Positions 19,410 to 28,863 of a stretch of DNA of 34,033 nucleotides are shown here, one piece after another. The stretch's first letter is position 1, and every line of letters begins with the position of its first letter. The stretch is from assembly GCA_001797615.1 (NCBI GenBank), contig MGPV01000002.1:1-34033 (forward strand), given 5' to 3'. The position numbers and the translations under genes were made by a program. Below the pieces are notes generated by a model. It was not told the origin of the DNA. It saw only the letters and a program-made list of their open reading frames with translations, and searched no databases. Source of the DNA: Deltaproteobacteria bacterium GWC2_65_14 (GTDB taxonomy: Bacteria; Desulfobacterota; Deferrimicrobia; Deferrimicrobiales; Deferrimicrobiaceae).

Positions 19410-19970
19410 TCAGGCCCCCTTCCCCTGGGTCCCCTCGCGCAGCAGGACCTTCCAGTCCTTCGGGTTCCCCTCCACGGCCACGTCGACCGTCTCGGTCCGG
19501 GAGGTGGGGACGTTCCGTCCGACGAAATCCGCCCGGATCGGGAGCTCCCGGTGTCCCCGGTCGATCAGCACCGCCAGCTGGATGTTCCGGGGACGCCCGA
19601 AGTCGATCAGGGCGTCCATCGCGGCCCGGATCGTCCGCCCGGTGAACAGGACGTCGTCGACGAGGATGATCTTCTTCTCGTCGATCGAGCAGGGAATCTC
19701 CGTTTTCTTCAGCCTCGGCTGGTAGCCGGCCCGGGAGAGGTCGTCCCGGTAGAGGGTGATGTCGACGTAGCCGGCGGGGACCTCCACCCCCTCGATCGAC
19801 CGGATCTTCTCCTGGATCGTCCGGGAGAGCGGAACCCCCCCCGAGCAGATCCCGATCAGGACGATCTCCTCCGCCCCCTTGTTCTTTTCGAGGATTTCAT
19901 GGGTCAGGCGCGAGAGCACCCGGTCCATTCCCTTGGCGTCCAGGATCACTTTCGTTGAGCCCTTTTTCAT
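19410..19970 (-). CDS. pyrR: Bifunctional pyr operon attenuator / uracil phosphoribosyltransferase PyrR
   Basis: The 186-residue protein matches PyrR throughout, with the PRPP-binding motif IILVDDVLFTGRT at 101-113, the YVDITLYRDDLS segment and VLIGICSGGVPLS. PyrR binds a stem-loop in pyr leader RNA when UMP is plentiful and promotes termination; many members also make UMP from uracil and PRPP. It is the first gene of the pyr operon. A promoter, a PyrR-type binding loop and an intrinsic terminator lie in the 179 bases upstream, so autoregulation of pyrR and control of pyrB, pyrC, carA, carB is strongly indicated. AGGGGAGG lies seven bases before the ATG. Confidence 0.97.
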   Translation of the reverse strand: MKKGSTKVILDAKGMDRVLSRLTHEILEKNKGAEEIVLIGICSGGVPLSRTIQEKIRSIEGVEVPAGYVDITLYRDDLSRAGYQPRLKKTEIPCSIDEKKIILVDDVLFTGRTIRAAMDALIDFGRPRNIQLAVLIDRGHRELPIRADFVGRNVPTSRTETVDVAVEGNPKDWKVLLREGTQGKGA

Positions 19971-20010
19971 GGTTCGTCCTCCCCTGGGCCGCTATCGGTT
20001 GACTGCGGGC

Positions 20011-20041
20011 AAAAAAAAACCTCCCCGGCGGTTCGGGGAGG
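20011..20041 (-). terminator. Intrinsic terminator (attenuator) in the pyrR leader
   Basis: On the minus strand CCTCCCCG and CGGGGAGG form a perfect 8-base stem around a 6-base loop, followed at once by nine T residues. It lies 40 bases ahead of the pyrR start and after the promoter at 20113-20141, so it is positioned to act as an attenuator rather than only as the lepB terminator. Its loop and 3' arm can also pair with the upstream PyrR-binding segment. Confidence 0.93.
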
Positions 20042-20075
20042 CGATGTCGCTCGGGATGGTCACGTTCCGTCCTTT

Positions 20076-20095
20076 GCTAACCTCACGGGATCAGC
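20076..20095 (-). promoter_or_regulatory. PyrR-binding loop (anti-antiterminator) in the pyr leader RNA
   Basis: The RNA segment at 20092-20079 reads GAUCCCGUGAGGUU, matching 13 of 14 positions of the consensus I recall for PyrR binding loops (ARUCCNGNGAGGYU). Flanking bases fold it into a stem: GCUGA pairs with UUAGC, then a single bulged U, a CC/GG pair of base pairs, and a CGUGA loop. It lies between the promoter and the attenuator terminator, the arrangement of known PyrR-regulated leaders. Confidence 0.85.
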
Positions 20096-20112
20096 TTAAA
20101 AGGGATAGCCAG

Positions 20113-20141
20113 ATCATACCGCCGCCGGAGCGCGGCGTCAA
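20113..20141 (-). promoter_or_regulatory. Sigma-70-type promoter of the pyr operon
   Basis: TTGACG (20141-20136) and TATGAT (20118-20113) are separated by exactly 17 bases, close to the consensus promoter. Transcription would start near 20106, giving a leader of about 136 bases before pyrR. The -35 element begins nine bases after the lepB stop codon. It is the only near-consensus promoter I found between genes in the window. Confidence 0.85.
20120..20137 (-). repeat. G+C-rich inverted repeat inside the pyr promoter spacer
   Basis: CGCCGC and GCGGCG form a 6-base inverted repeat around a 6-base centre, filling most of the spacer between the -35 and -10 elements and touching the -35 hexamer. 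It could be an operator, or in read-through RNA from lepB a hairpin without a U-tract. Chance in a G+C-rich genome is a real possibility. Confidence 0.35.
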
Positions 20142-20149
20142 TCGTTTCC

Positions 20150-20887
20150 CTATCGCAGCACATCCCCGACCCGGTCCCACCGGACCAGCTCGGGATACCT
20201 CCAGACCTCGTACCACCGGACCTCCAGGCTCCAGTCGATCGAGAAGTAGATCACCATGGCCTTCCCGAGGATCGCGTCCTCGTCCACGAACCCCCAGAAG
20301 CGGGAATCGTAGGACCGGTCCCGGTTGTCCCCCATGACGAAATATTTTCCGGGGGGAACCGTGATCTTCTCCATGTTGTCCCGGGTCCGCACGAACCCGT
20401 CGATCGTGTTCCCGTCCGCAAACCGGGAGTACTTCTCCTCGATGGGCGTCCCGTTCAGAAGGACCCGCTTCTGGCGGATCTCCACGGTGTCCCCCGGGAC
20501 GGCGATCACCCGCTTGATGAAGTCCTTCCCCGGATCCTCGGGAAAGACAAAGACGATGATGTCCCCCTTCACGGGTTTCGAATAGCCGAGCACCCGCCCT
20601 TTCGTGAGGGGAAGATGGTATCCGTACAGAAACTTGTTCACGAAGATATGGTCGCCCACCAGGAGGGTCTTCTCCATCGACCCGGAGGGGATCTTGAATG
20701 CCTGGACAACGAAGGTGCGGACCAGAAGAGCGATCAGGAGGGCGACGGCGAACGCCTCCGCGTATTCCCGGATCTTCCCCCTCCCTTTCGCCTCGGGGGT
20801 TGTCTTCCCGGCCGGCCCCGCAGCGTTCTTCCGGATCTGTTGGTCCGGGCCGATCTTCCTGCCCACTTTCCGTCCCGTCCACATCAT
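20150..20887 (-). CDS. lepB: Signal peptidase I
   Basis: The 245-residue protein has a basic cytoplasmic N-terminus of about 40 residues, one clear membrane segment at about 42-63, then the catalytic serine at 70 in IPSGSM, the general-base lysine at 125 in [11 protein letters not shown], and [15 protein letters not shown] at 187-200. It cleaves signal peptides from exported proteins on the periplasmic side of the inner membrane. Two ATG codons (20887, 20884) are possible; the first overlaps the lepA stop (ATGA). The lepA-lepB pairing is common in bacteria. It is the last gene before the pyr control region. Confidence 0.96.
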   Translation of the reverse strand: MMWTGRKVGRKIGPDQQIRKNAAGPAGKTTPEAKGRGKIREYAEAFAVALLIALLVRTFVVQAFKIPSGSMEKTLLVGDHIFVNKFLYGYHLPLTKGRVLGYSKPVKGDIIVFVFPEDPGKDFIKRVIAVPGDTVEIRQKRVLLNGTPIEEKYSRFADGNTIDGFVRTRDNMEKITVPPGKYFVMGDNRDRSYDSRFWGFVDEDAILGKAMVIYFSIDWSLEVRWYEVWRYPELVRWDRVGDVLR

Positions 20888-22683
20888 TCCTTCACCTTCA
20901 GGATGGAGAGGAAGGCCTCCTGAGGGATCTCCACGTTGCCCACCTGCTTCATCCGTTTTTTCCCTTCCTTTTGTTTTTCGAGGAGCTTCCGCTTCCGGGT
21001 GATGTCGCCCCCGTAGCACTTCGCGATCACGTTCTTGCTGATCGCCTTCACCGACTCCCGGGCGATCACCTTCGACCCGATCGCGGCCTGGATCACCACC
21101 TCGAACATCTGCCGGGGGATCAGCTTCCGGAGCCGCTCGGTGATCTCCCGCCCCCGGGAATAGGCGTTCTCCCGGTGAAGGATCAGCGAGAGGGCGTCCA
21201 CCTTCTCCCCGTTCAGCAGGATGTCGAGCCTCACGAGTTCATCCCGGCGGAATTCGAGGATCTCGTAGTCCATCGAGGCATATCCCCTCGACGCGGTCTT
21301 CAGCTTGTCGTAGAAGTCGAGGACGATCTCGTTGAGCGGAAGCTCGTACTCGAGTAGGACCCGCGCTCCGGTCACGAACTTCATCTGCCGTTGTTTCCCG
21401 CGGCGCTCCTCGCAGAGCTTGATCACCCCTCCCAGATGCTCCGCATGGAGGTGGATCGTGGCGAGGATCAACGGCTCCTCGATGTAGTCCAGATCGATCG
21501 GCTCCGGCAGGCGAGCGGGGCTGTCCACCTCCACGACGCTCCCGTCCCGGCAAACCGCCCGGTAGCTCACCGTCGGTGCCGTGGTGATCAGCTCGACCCC
21601 GTATTCCCGTTCCAGCCGCTCCTGGATGATCTCCAGGTGCAGGAGCCCGAGGAACCCGCAGCGGAACCCGAATCCGAGGGCCACCGAGGTTTCCGGGTCG
21701 GCCGTGAAGGAGGAGTCGTTCAGCCGCAGCTTATCGATCGCCGTGCGCAGCTGGTCGTAGTTGTCGGAGACCACCGGGTAGATCCCGGCGAAGACCATCG
21801 GCCGGACCACCTTGAAGCCCGGGAGGGGGACCGAGGCGGGATTCCCGGCGTCGGTGATCGTATCCCCGACCTTGGTCTCCTTGACATCCTTGATGTTCGC
21901 GATGATGAACCCGACCTCGCCCGGACCGAGCGATTCGACCAGGCTGGGATGCGGATCGAAGACCCCCACCTTCTGGATCTCGAAGCTTCGCCCCGTGGAC
22001 AGAAGCAGGATCTTCCGCCCCGGGCGGAGCGTCCCCTCGAACATCCGGGCCAGGACGATCACCCCCTGGTAGTTGTCGAACCAGGAGTCGATGATCAGCC
22101 CCTTCGGGGGGGCCTGCGGATCCCCCGTGGGAGGCGGGATCTTCCGGACCACCTCCTCCAGGATCTCCTCGATCCCGACCCCCTTTTTAGCGCTCGCGCG
22201 GATCATCCCCTCCGTGTCCAGCCCGATCACCTCCTCGATCTCCCGGCGCACGCGGTCGGGCTCGGCGTTCGGGAGGTCGATCTTGTTCAGCACCAGGACG
22301 ATCTCCAGATTCTGTTCGAGCGCCATGTAGACATTCGCAAGCGTCTGGGCCTCCACACCCTGGGAGGCGTCCACCACCAGCACCGCTCCCTCGCAGGCCG
22401 ACAGGCTGCGGGAGACCTCGTAGGAGAAGTCGACATGCCCGGGAGTGTCGATCAGGTTCAGGACATAGTCCTTTCCGTCCTTCGCCCGGTACCGCATCCG
22501 GACGTTCTGCGCCTTGATCGTGATCCCGCGCTCCCGCTCGATCTCCATCTTGTCGAGGAACTGGTCCACCTTCTCCCGCTCGGTGAGCGTACCGGTAGCC
22601 TCCATCAACCGGTCGGCAAGGGTCGATTTTCCGTGGTCGATGTGGGCGATGATGGAAAAATTCCGGATCTGCTCGATGCGCAT
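20884..22683 (-). CDS. lepA: Elongation factor 4 (LepA)
   Basis: From the ATG at 22683 the protein has 599 residues, the standard LepA length. It shows G1 AHIDHGKST at 13-21, DTPGHVDF near 76-83, NKIDLP, and the LepA-specific C-terminal domain ending in [18 protein letters not shown]. It is a ribosome-associated GTPase that affects elongation or 30S assembly. A GTG at 22692 could add three residues but would overlap the epimerase stop; the ATG gives the usual family N-terminus. The upstream ribosome binding site is weak. It is followed by lepB with a four-base overlap. Confidence 0.97.
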   Translation of the reverse strand: MRIEQIRNFSIIAHIDHGKSTLADRLMEATGTLTEREKVDQFLDKMEIERERGITIKAQNVRMRYRAKDGKDYVLNLIDTPGHVDFSYEVSRSLSACEGAVLVVDASQGVEAQTLANVYMALEQNLEIVLVLNKIDLPNAEPDRVRREIEEVIGLDTEGMIRASAKKGVGIEEILEEVVRKIPPPTGDPQAPPKGLIIDSWFDNYQGVIVLARMFEGTLRPGRKILLLSTGRSFEIQKVGVFDPHPSLVESLGPGEVGFIIANIKDVKETKVGDTITDAGNPASVPLPGFKVVRPMVFAGIYPVVSDNYDQLRTAIDKLRLNDSSFTADPETSVALGFGFRCGFLGLLHLEIIQERLEREYGVELITTAPTVSYRAVCRDGSVVEVDSPARLPEPIDLDYIEEPLILATIHLHAEHLGGVIKLCEERRGKQRQMKFVTGARVLLEYELPLNEIVLDFYDKLKTASRGYASMDYEILEFRRDELVRLDILLNGEKVDALSLILHRENAYSRGREITERLRKLIPRQMFEVVIQAAIGSKVIARESVKAISKNVIAKCYGGDITRKRKLLEKQKEGKKRMKQVGNVEIPQEAFLSILKVKE

Positions 22684-22685
22684 GC

Positions 22686-23624
22686 CTACCACGTGCTTGA
22701 GGATTGGATTTTTTCGCGGAAAAACGCAACCGTCCGGGCGAGCCCTTCCTCCAGGGACGTCTCAGGATACCACCCCAGTTCGTCGAACGCCATCCGGTTT
22801 TCCAGGCAGGACCGAAGCTGCTCCCCCGGCATCGCCGGCCCGTGAATCTCCTCCTGCCCGCTGCCGATCAACTCCCGGAGGAACCGGAACAGGGTGTTTA
22901 CACTGGTCTCGATCCCGGTGCCGATGTTCACCGCAAGGCCGGAGCCCCGGGTGAGCGCGGCGAGGTTCGCGCGGACGACGTCCCCGACGTACACGTAGTC
23001 CCGGGTCTGCTCCCCGTCGCCGTTCACGATAGCCCTCTGCCCCCGCAGGAGCCGCTCGCAGAAGATCGCCACCACGCCCGCCTCGCCGTGCGGATCCTGC
23101 CGCGGTCCGTAGACGTTGGCGTACCGCAGGGCGGTGTAGTCCAGCCCGTACTGGACCCGGTAATAGTGGAGGTAGAGCTCCGCCGAGACCTTCGCCGCCC
23201 CGTAGGGGCTCACCGGACGGAGCGGGTGGGTCTCGCCGGCGGGAAAGACCTCCTGCTCCCCGTACCCGGCTCCCCCCGAGGAGGCGAAGAGGAACTTCCG
23301 CACCCCGTGCTCCCGGCACCCCTCCAGCAGGCGGAGTGTGGAGAGGATGTTCACCTGCGCGTCGAACCGCGGGTCCCTGACGGAGGCGCGGACGTTGATC
23401 TGCGCCGCATGGTGGTTGACGACCTCCGGGCGGAAGGAGCGGATCGCCTCGACGGCGGTGTCCGATCCGATGTCGCACAGGACGAACCGGGCCTCCCGGG
23501 GAAGGTTCCTCTCCTTCCCCGAGGAAAGGTCGTCGATCACCATCAGCTCGTGCCCCTCGCCCGCGTAGGCGTCGGCCACGTTCGATCCGATGAACCCGGC
23601 CCCTCCCGTCAGCAGGATCCGCAC
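22686..23624 (-). CDS. NAD-dependent nucleotide-sugar epimerase (GalE-like, extended SDR)
   Basis: The GTG start at 23624, preceded by GGAGGAGG, gives 312 residues. GGAGFIGS at 7-14 is the dinucleotide-binding loop; Tyr141 and Lys145 (SPYGAAK) and Ser115-116 form the extended-SDR catalytic set. [21 protein letters not shown] and [16 protein letters not shown] are typical of UDP-glucose 4-epimerase relatives. It probably interconverts UDP-sugars for surface polysaccharide. Exact substrate (UDP-glucose, UDP-GlcNAc or a uronate) cannot be fixed by eye. It follows rfbD after 58 bases and precedes lepA by two bases, in a stretch with lptD, so an envelope role fits. Confidence 0.9.
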   Translation of the reverse strand: MRILLTGGAGFIGSNVADAYAGEGHELMVIDDLSSGKERNLPREARFVLCDIGSDTAVEAIRSFRPEVVNHHAAQINVRASVRDPRFDAQVNILSTLRLLEGCREHGVRKFLFASSGGAGYGEQEVFPAGETHPLRPVSPYGAAKVSAELYLHYYRVQYGLDYTALRYANVYGPRQDPHGEAGVVAIFCERLLRGQRAIVNGDGEQTRDYVYVGDVVRANLAALTRGSGLAVNIGTGIETSVNTLFRFLRELIGSGQEEIHGPAMPGEQLRSCLENRMAFDELGWYPETSLEEGLARTVAFFREKIQSSSTW

Positions 23625-23638
23625 TTCCTCCTCCTTTC

Positions 23639-23664
23639 CCCCGTTCCGGACGGCCCGGTCGGGG
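23639..23664 (-). other. Possible hairpin between rfbD and the epimerase gene
   Basis: On the minus strand CCCCG pairs with CGGGG and an inner CCGG pairs with CCGG around GCCGT, with one and two unpaired bases between. It sits just before the ribosome binding site of the epimerase. There is no T-run, so it is not a standard intrinsic terminator, and such structures arise easily in G+C-rich DNA. Confidence 0.25.
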
Positions 23665-23682
23665 CGAATTCCTTCCACGGGA

Positions 23683-24558
23683 TCATGCCCCACTTCCCTC
23701 CCGAAGGATACCGAGGAATTCGCGGACGGCATCCTTCCATGGACGGGGAGCCTTCCCCGTCGCGCGGGAGTACTTTTCCTTCGACAGGACACAACGGGCG
23801 GGGCGGGACGCCGGGTAGATCTCCCGCGGAAGGTCAGCCGAGGTCGTCGGCTCGACGCGGACGCGCCGATGCCCCGACTCCTCGAGGAGGAACAGGGCGT
23901 AGTCGTGGAAGCTGGTCTGCCCCTCGTTGGAGAAGTGATAGATCCCGCGCGCTCCCGCCTCGAGGAGGTTCCGCGTGGCCGCCGCGAGGTCCCGGGCGTA
24001 TGTCGGGGATCCGACCTGGTCGGTCACCACGCGCAAGGTTCCGTCCTGCGCGGCCTTCCTGAGGATCGAGGCGATGAAATTGGGCCCGTGAACGCCGAAG
24101 AGCCATTGGGTCCGGATGAGGAGCCTTTCCGGATTCTCCTCCGCAAGGGCCCGCTCCGCCGCGAGCTTGCTCTTCCCGTACACGGAGAGAGGATTGGGGG
24201 GATCCTCTTCCGCGTAGGGCCTTCCCGAGGTCCCGTCGAAGATGTAGTCCGTTCCGTACGTGACCAGGAGGGCCCCCGCCTCCCGGGATACGCGTGCGAC
24301 ATTCCGGGTCCCCCCCTCGTTCAGGGCAAACGCCGCCTCACGGTCCCCTTCCGCGCGGTCGACCGCCGTGTAGGCGGCGCAATGGAGGACGATCTCCGGC
24401 CGAAACTCCCTGGCGAGCCGGCGGACCGAATCGATATCGGTTACGTCGCACTCCTCCCTGTCCGTGAGGAGCACACGGCATTCCCGGGAGAACAGGTCGG
24501 CGATCTCGCTTCCCAGGAGTCCCTTCCCCCCCGTGACCAGGATCCTTCTCCCCGTCAT
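23683..24558 (-). CDS. rfbD: dTDP-4-dehydrorhamnose reductase family protein
   Basis: The 291-residue protein matches RfbD/RmlD: VTGGKGLLG at 8-16 for NAD(P)H binding, CAAYTAVDRAE at 60-70, TDYIFDG at 103-109, and the Tyr127/Lys131 catalytic pair in YGKSK. The family makes dTDP-L-rhamnose from dTDP-4-dehydro-L-rhamnose for O-antigen and other surface sugars. The usual rfbA, rfbB and rfbC partners are not next to it. The ATG at 24558 overlaps the lptD stop (ATGA), so it may be translated together with the LPS export porin. A related reductase acting on another dTDP- or UDP-sugar is the alternative. Confidence 0.92.
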   Translation of the reverse strand: MTGRRILVTGGKGLLGSEIADLFSRECRVLLTDREECDVTDIDSVRRLAREFRPEIVLHCAAYTAVDRAEGDREAAFALNEGGTRNVARVSREAGALLVTYGTDYIFDGTSGRPYAEEDPPNPLSVYGKSKLAAERALAEENPERLLIRTQWLFGVHGPNFIASILRKAAQDGTLRVVTDQVGSPTYARDLAAATRNLLEAGARGIYHFSNEGQTSFHDYALFLLEESGHRRVRVEPTTSADLPREIYPASRPARCVLSKEKYSRATGKAPRPWKDAVREFLGILREGSGA

Positions 24559-26723
24559 ATCGACCCGACCCCCTTCAGGGAAAACATCACCTTGTACCCG
24601 GTTTCGTCGGGCCTCGTCTTCTTTTCCGCGACGAACCCGATGCTCCAGCAGTCGCTGCGGGGATACAGCGTGACCCCGGCCGACCCTTCGGTCAACTCCG
24701 CATACTTCAAGGAATAGATCGCGGACGCATTCAACCCCAGAAACCGGAACGGCCGATAAGCGAATACCCCGTGAAGATCCTCCGTCAGGCCTCGCGAGGT
24801 CCGGTACTCCAGCAGGGCCGCGTTCTCCGGGTCCCGCCGGTATTCGGCTCCCGCCGCGGCGATCGTGAAATCCCCCTCCCCGGGGTCGAACAGCGTCTCC
24901 CCCGTGATCTTCCACCCCGCGGCCGGGGCGACGAAGAACCTTCCGAAAATGTCCGACGTCGTGTCCGTTCTGCCGTCGGTCGTTCCGGTTCCGGAGACCA
25001 GGTCGATCTGGTCCCTCAGGACCCGTACATAGGGGGAAAAAGGATCCACGTACGGCGAAACGGATGGGTTTCTCTTCCGGGCGTCGACCGCCCAGGAGAG
25101 TTCGAGGAACGCCATCTCGAAGGGACCCCGCTTTTCCGTGCGGAGGACCCGCTGGGTCAGGGTAAAGGTGAACTGGTTCTGCGCGCCCACCCGGGACCAG
25201 TACTCGGTGAGGGGGATCCTCGACTGATCGACCTGCGGAACCCAGCGGAAGGCCGCGACCGGGCTGACCTGGTGGATGAATCTCTTTCCCCCCGCGGAGA
25301 TATAATCCCGCCGGAGATCCATCTCCAGGGTGGCGCCTGCCGTCGGCAGCGCCCTCCCCGCCTGCTCGGTCCCGGACCTGTCGGACGTGGGGAGCGACTC
25401 GTAGAATTCGATCGATCCGTAGGGAACCAGGGAGACGGACGGGTAGATCTCGACGGCGCGGGACAGCGTGGCCAGCCCTCTCCCCCGGACCTCCCGGTCT
25501 CCGAAGGTCCGGTAGAAATAAGCCGCCGACAGGTCCAGCGAACCCTCGAACCGGCTCCCTCCAAGCGTCCGGGGCAGCAGGGTGAAGGCGTATTCCGGAA
25601 GGCGCTGTACCGTGTTGTCGTCCGGAGTCCCCTGGTTGTCCTGGACCCAGACCACGGACAGTGCATGCGCGTCATGCGGACCCTGTCGGGATCCGAAACC
25701 CCTCGACGGGGTATGCCGGCCCGTCCGCAAGACATCCTCCTCGACGAGATCCTCGTAATACCGGTCGTCGGACCGGATATCCCAGCGGGCGTTCGCCGTG
25801 AACTCCTCCGCGTGGCGGAACCGGTTTTCGCCGTAGATCCGGTACCGGTCGTCGCCGGTGAGATTGTCCCGGAACCACGAAGCGCGCGCCGCCCCCTCGG
25901 ACTCGCGGTTCAGGACGAACCGGTACTCCGCCTCCGGCCGGTATCCTCTCCGGCTCATCGCTTCCAGGGAAAGCGTCGCGTCGCTCCACCGGGAGACCGC
26001 CCAGTAGTACGGCAGCAGGAAAGAGTACCCCTTCGACGGCGACCGCGAGAAGGAAGGGACGAGAAGTCCGCTCTGCCGGGTCAGCTTCACGGGAAAAGCG
26101 CCCCAGGGGAGCCACAGCACCGGGACCCCCTTGACATGGAAGGTGACGTCCTTGGCCACGGCATATCCGTCCAGGGTGACGCGCGATCGCCCGATCTTGA
26201 ATTTCCAGTCCGGCTCGTCCTCGCAGGGACAGGTGGTCAGCGTGCCTTTCCGGATGAGGAAGGTCCGTGGGCCGGTCTTTTCGAAACGCTCGCTGGAGAT
26301 CCGATAGTCGTTCGTGCGGATCCGGATGCTGCCGTTGTGGAGAACGCCCATCTCGCTGCGGATGTTCAGGACGATCCGGTCGAAGGAGAACTCGTCCCCG
26401 CTGTCTTCATACCGGACATGCCCGGCGAATTCGGCCTCACCGGTTCCGGCGTCGAACCGGATCCTGTCGGCGCGGACGAGCCGTTTCCCGAACCCCACTT
26501 CCACGTTCCCTTCCGCGACGGCGACTCCGGTCTCCTCGTTGTATTCGATCGTGTCCGCCGAAAGGTTCACCGGCCCCCCCAGGGCAAGCCCCGAGGCCAG
26601 ATCCGCCGGAAGAAGGGATCCCCCCGGTTTCCGTTCCTCGGAGAGCGCCGTGCGAAAGGGGCACAGGAGAACCGCCACCACGATCACGGCCAGAGCGGCC
26701 GCCCCCATCCGCCTTCCGGTCAC
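24555..26723 (-). CDS. lptD: LPS-assembly protein LptD (outer-membrane porin)
   Basis: The GTG at 26723 overlaps the folC stop (GTGA) and has GGGAGG six bases upstream, giving 722 residues; an ATG at 26708 is the alternative. Residues 1-28 form a signal peptide with an arginine pair and a hydrophobic core. Residues about 52-200 are the OstA/LptA-like beta-jellyroll (LSADTIEYNEETGVAVAEG), and the rest is an aromatic-rich beta-barrel. Cys165, Cys167 and Cys692 (SDCWSIGF) are candidates for the N- to C-terminal disulfides that LptD needs. It inserts lipopolysaccharide into the outer leaflet with LptE, which is not in the window. This gene marks the organism as having an LPS-type outer membrane. 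Confidence 0.93.
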   Translation of the reverse strand: MTGRRMGAAALAVIVVAVLLCPFRTALSEERKPGGSLLPADLASGLALGGPVNLSADTIEYNEETGVAVAEGNVEVGFGKRLVRADRIRFDAGTGEAEFAGHVRYEDSGDEFSFDRIVLNIRSEMGVLHNGSIRIRTNDYRISSERFEKTGPRTFLIRKGTLTTCPCEDEPDWKFKIGRSRVTLDGYAVAKDVTFHVKGVPVLWLPWGAFPVKLTRQSGLLVPSFSRSPSKGYSFLLPYYWAVSRWSDATLSLEAMSRRGYRPEAEYRFVLNRESEGAARASWFRDNLTGDDRYRIYGENRFRHAEEFTANARWDIRSDDRYYEDLVEEDVLRTGRHTPSRGFGSRQGPHDAHALSVVWVQDNQGTPDDNTVQRLPEYAFTLLPRTLGGSRFEGSLDLSAAYFYRTFGDREVRGRGLATLSRAVEIYPSVSLVPYGSIEFYESLPTSDRSGTEQAGRALPTAGATLEMDLRRDYISAGGKRFIHQVSPVAAFRWVPQVDQSRIPLTEYWSRVGAQNQFTFTLTQRVLRTEKRGPFEMAFLELSWAVDARKRNPSVSPYVDPFSPYVRVLRDQIDLVSGTGTTDGRTDTTSDIFGRFFVAPAAGWKITGETLFDPGEGDFTIAAAGAEYRRDPENAALLEYRTSRGLTEDLHGVFAYRPFRFLGLNASAIYSLKYAELTEGSAGVTLYPRSDCWSIGFVAEKKTRPDETGYKVMFSLKGVGSI

Positions 26724-28012
26724 TGGAGCCTCCCGACCCGGTGCCGATAGGCGTCTCCGACCGCCATGAGCGACCCGCAGACGATGACCCTGCCGCTTCG
26801 CCCCGCCCAGCTTCGGGCGATGTTCCACCCCTCCCGGAACCCCATGCTTCCCATCCATTCCACCCTGCTGGCCCGAAGAACCTCCGCCAGGTCGGCCAAC
26901 GAGGCCGCACGCTCCTGCTCCATCGGGTAGGCGACCCACCCGTCGATCGCGTGCGTGAGGGCCCGGACGAATCCCCCGGCATCCTTCTCCTGCAGCATGC
27001 TCCAGAGGGCGATCGTGCGGGGATTCGACCCGCGGGGTCCAAGCTCCCGTGCGAGGGCCGCCGCCGCGTCCGGGTTGTGAGCCCCGTCCACCAGGACCCC
27101 CCGGTTCTCCTTTCCCGGGATCGGGGAAAACCTGCCCGGGAAGCGCGCCGCCTCGAGACCCTCCCGGGCGGCCCGCTCGAAGCGGAGGACGGACACCCCG
27201 CGGACAGCGGCCGCCCGCCACGCCGCGGCGCAGGCGAGGGCGGCGTTGTCTCTCTGGAAGGTTCCCTCCATCCCGGGCTTCGCCTCGCGCACCGAAACGC
27301 CTCCGGGGAGCCGGACCGTGATCCGCCCCCGGGACGACTCCTCCCAGAAGATGTCCCGCCCCATCTCCCAGACGGGGGATCCGGTCTCGCGGGCCTTCCG
27401 CAGCACAACCCTTCGCGCGGAGGGTCGGAGGAGGCCGATCACCGCGGGGACCCCCCTGCGGAGGATCCCCGACTTCTCCGCCGCGATCCGCGGGATCGTC
27501 CCACCCAGCCATTCCCGGTGGTCGATCCCCACCGTCGTGATGACGCTCACCTCCGGCAGGCATGCCGAGGTCGCATCCCAGCTTCCCCCGAGCCCGGTTT
27601 CCAGGATGGCCAGCGTGACGCCGGCGGTCCGGAACCAGTCGCAGGCGACCCAGGTCATTTCCTCGAACCAGGAAAGGGGCTCGCCGGTCGCCGCCTCCAC
27701 CTCACGGGAGACCGCGGAGGACGTTTCCAGGGCCTCATCGAGCCGTCCGGCCGGGATCTCCTTTCCGGAAACCCGGATTCTCTCGTTCGGCGACAGCAGG
27801 TGAGGCGACGTGTAGAGCCCGATCGGGCCCGGCAGAAGGCTCCGAAGGATCGACTCGCAGAAGCGGGCGGTCGATCCCTTTCCGTTCGTGCCCGCGATGT
27901 GGATGGTCCGGAAGGCGCGCTCGGGATGCCCGGTCCGCTCCAGGGCCTCGTGGATCCGCTCGAGGCCCGGGCGGATGTGGTCCCGTCCACCCGGTCCCCG
28001 GACGCTCCTCAT
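26720..28012 (-). CDS. folC: Folylpolyglutamate synthase / dihydrofolate synthase
   Basis: The 430-residue Mur-ligase-family protein carries the P-loop GTNGKGST at 41-48, [27 protein letters not shown] and the C-terminal [11 protein letters not shown]. These are FolC signatures. It adds glutamate to dihydropteroate and then to folates. The ATG at 28012 overlaps the accD stop (ATGA), and the accD-folC pair is a common bacterial arrangement. The gene continues without gap into lptD. Whether both activities are kept cannot be judged from sequence alone. Confidence 0.95.
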   Translation of the reverse strand: MRSVRGPGGRDHIRPGLERIHEALERTGHPERAFRTIHIAGTNGKGSTARFCESILRSLLPGPIGLYTSPHLLSPNERIRVSGKEIPAGRLDEALETSSAVSREVEAATGEPLSWFEEMTWVACDWFRTAGVTLAILETGLGGSWDATSACLPEVSVITTVGIDHREWLGGTIPRIAAEKSGILRRGVPAVIGLLRPSARRVVLRKARETGSPVWEMGRDIFWEESSRGRITVRLPGGVSVREAKPGMEGTFQRDNAALACAAAWRAAAVRGVSVLRFERAAREGLEAARFPGRFSPIPGKENRGVLVDGAHNPDAAAALARELGPRGSNPRTIALWSMLQEKDAGGFVRALTHAIDGWVAYPMEQERAASLADLAEVLRASRVEWMGSMGFREGWNIARSWAGRSGRVIVCGSLMAVGDAYRHRVGRLQ

Positions 28013-28857
28013 TTCCCGTTGGAGGCCCCGAGGAAGCGCAGAGTCTGGGCGAGGGTGGCCTTGAGCCGTGTCCGCTCGACGATCATGTCGATCATCCCGT
28101 GCTCCAGGAGGAACTCGGCCCGTTGGAATCCCTCCGGAAGCTTCTGCTTGATCGTCTGCTCGATCACGCGGGGACCCGCGAATCCGATGAGGGCCCGCGG
28201 TTCGGAGATGATGATATCCCCCAGCATCGCGAAGCTGGCCGCGACACCCCCGGTCGTGGGATCGGTCATCACGCTGAGGAACGGGATCTTCGCGTCCGAA
28301 AGCCGGGCCAGCGCCACGCTCGTCTTGGCCATCTGCATCAGCGAGAGGGTCCCCTCCTGCATTCTCGCCCCCCCGGAGGCGCTGAACACGAGCAGCGGAC
28401 GCTTTTCCTCCAGCGCCGTCTCGGCCGCCACCGCGATCTTCTCCCCGACCACGCACCCCATCGATCCGCCGAGATACTCGAAGTCGAGGACCGAGAGCAC
28501 GACCTCGATCCCGTGGATCCGCGCGTTCCCGGTGATCACCGCCTCCTTCCGCCCGGTCTTCTTCCGGGCCTCCTTCAGGCGGTCTGTGTATTTCTTCGTG
28601 TCCGTGAACCCGAGCATGTCCACCGACTCGAAATCATCCCCGAACTCCTGGAACGACCCCTCGTCGACCACCGACCGGATCCGCTCCACGGCCGGGATCC
28701 GGAAATGGTAGTTGCACTTCGGGCATACGTTCAGGTTTCGCTCCACCTCGGGCTTGTAGATGATCTCGAGGCAGGCGGCGCACTTGATCCACATCCCTTC
28801 CGGGGTGCGGATCTTCTTGTCCCCGTCGTCCTTTCTCCGGAACAGCCGTATCGCCAT
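28009..28857 (-). CDS. accD: Acetyl-CoA carboxylase carboxyltransferase, beta subunit
   Basis: A complete 282-residue AccD. Cys26, Cys29, Cys45 and Cys48 form the N-terminal zinc ribbon, and the carboxyltransferase core includes [12 protein letters not shown] and [16 protein letters not shown]. With AccA it transfers the carboxyl group from biotin to acetyl-CoA to make malonyl-CoA for fatty acids. GAGGTGA overlapping the trpA stop serves as ribosome binding site for the ATG at 28857. The trpFBA-accD-folC order recurs in many bacteria. Confidence 0.97.
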   Translation of the reverse strand: MAIRLFRRKDDGDKKIRTPEGMWIKCAACLEIIYKPEVERNLNVCPKCNYHFRIPAVERIRSVVDEGSFQEFGDDFESVDMLGFTDTKKYTDRLKEARKKTGRKEAVITGNARIHGIEVVLSVLDFEYLGGSMGCVVGEKIAVAAETALEEKRPLLVFSASGGARMQEGTLSLMQMAKTSVALARLSDAKIPFLSVMTDPTTGGVAASFAMLGDIIISEPRALIGFAGPRVIEQTIKQKLPEGFQRAEFLLEHGMIDMIVERTRLKATLAQTLRFLGASNGK

Positions 28858-28863
28858 GGACGT

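Noticed and set aside
26267-28711. 814-codon open frame on the plus strand
   Set aside because: Antisense to lptD, folC and accD, low-complexity Arg/Pro/Ser composition, and it crosses three real gene boundaries.
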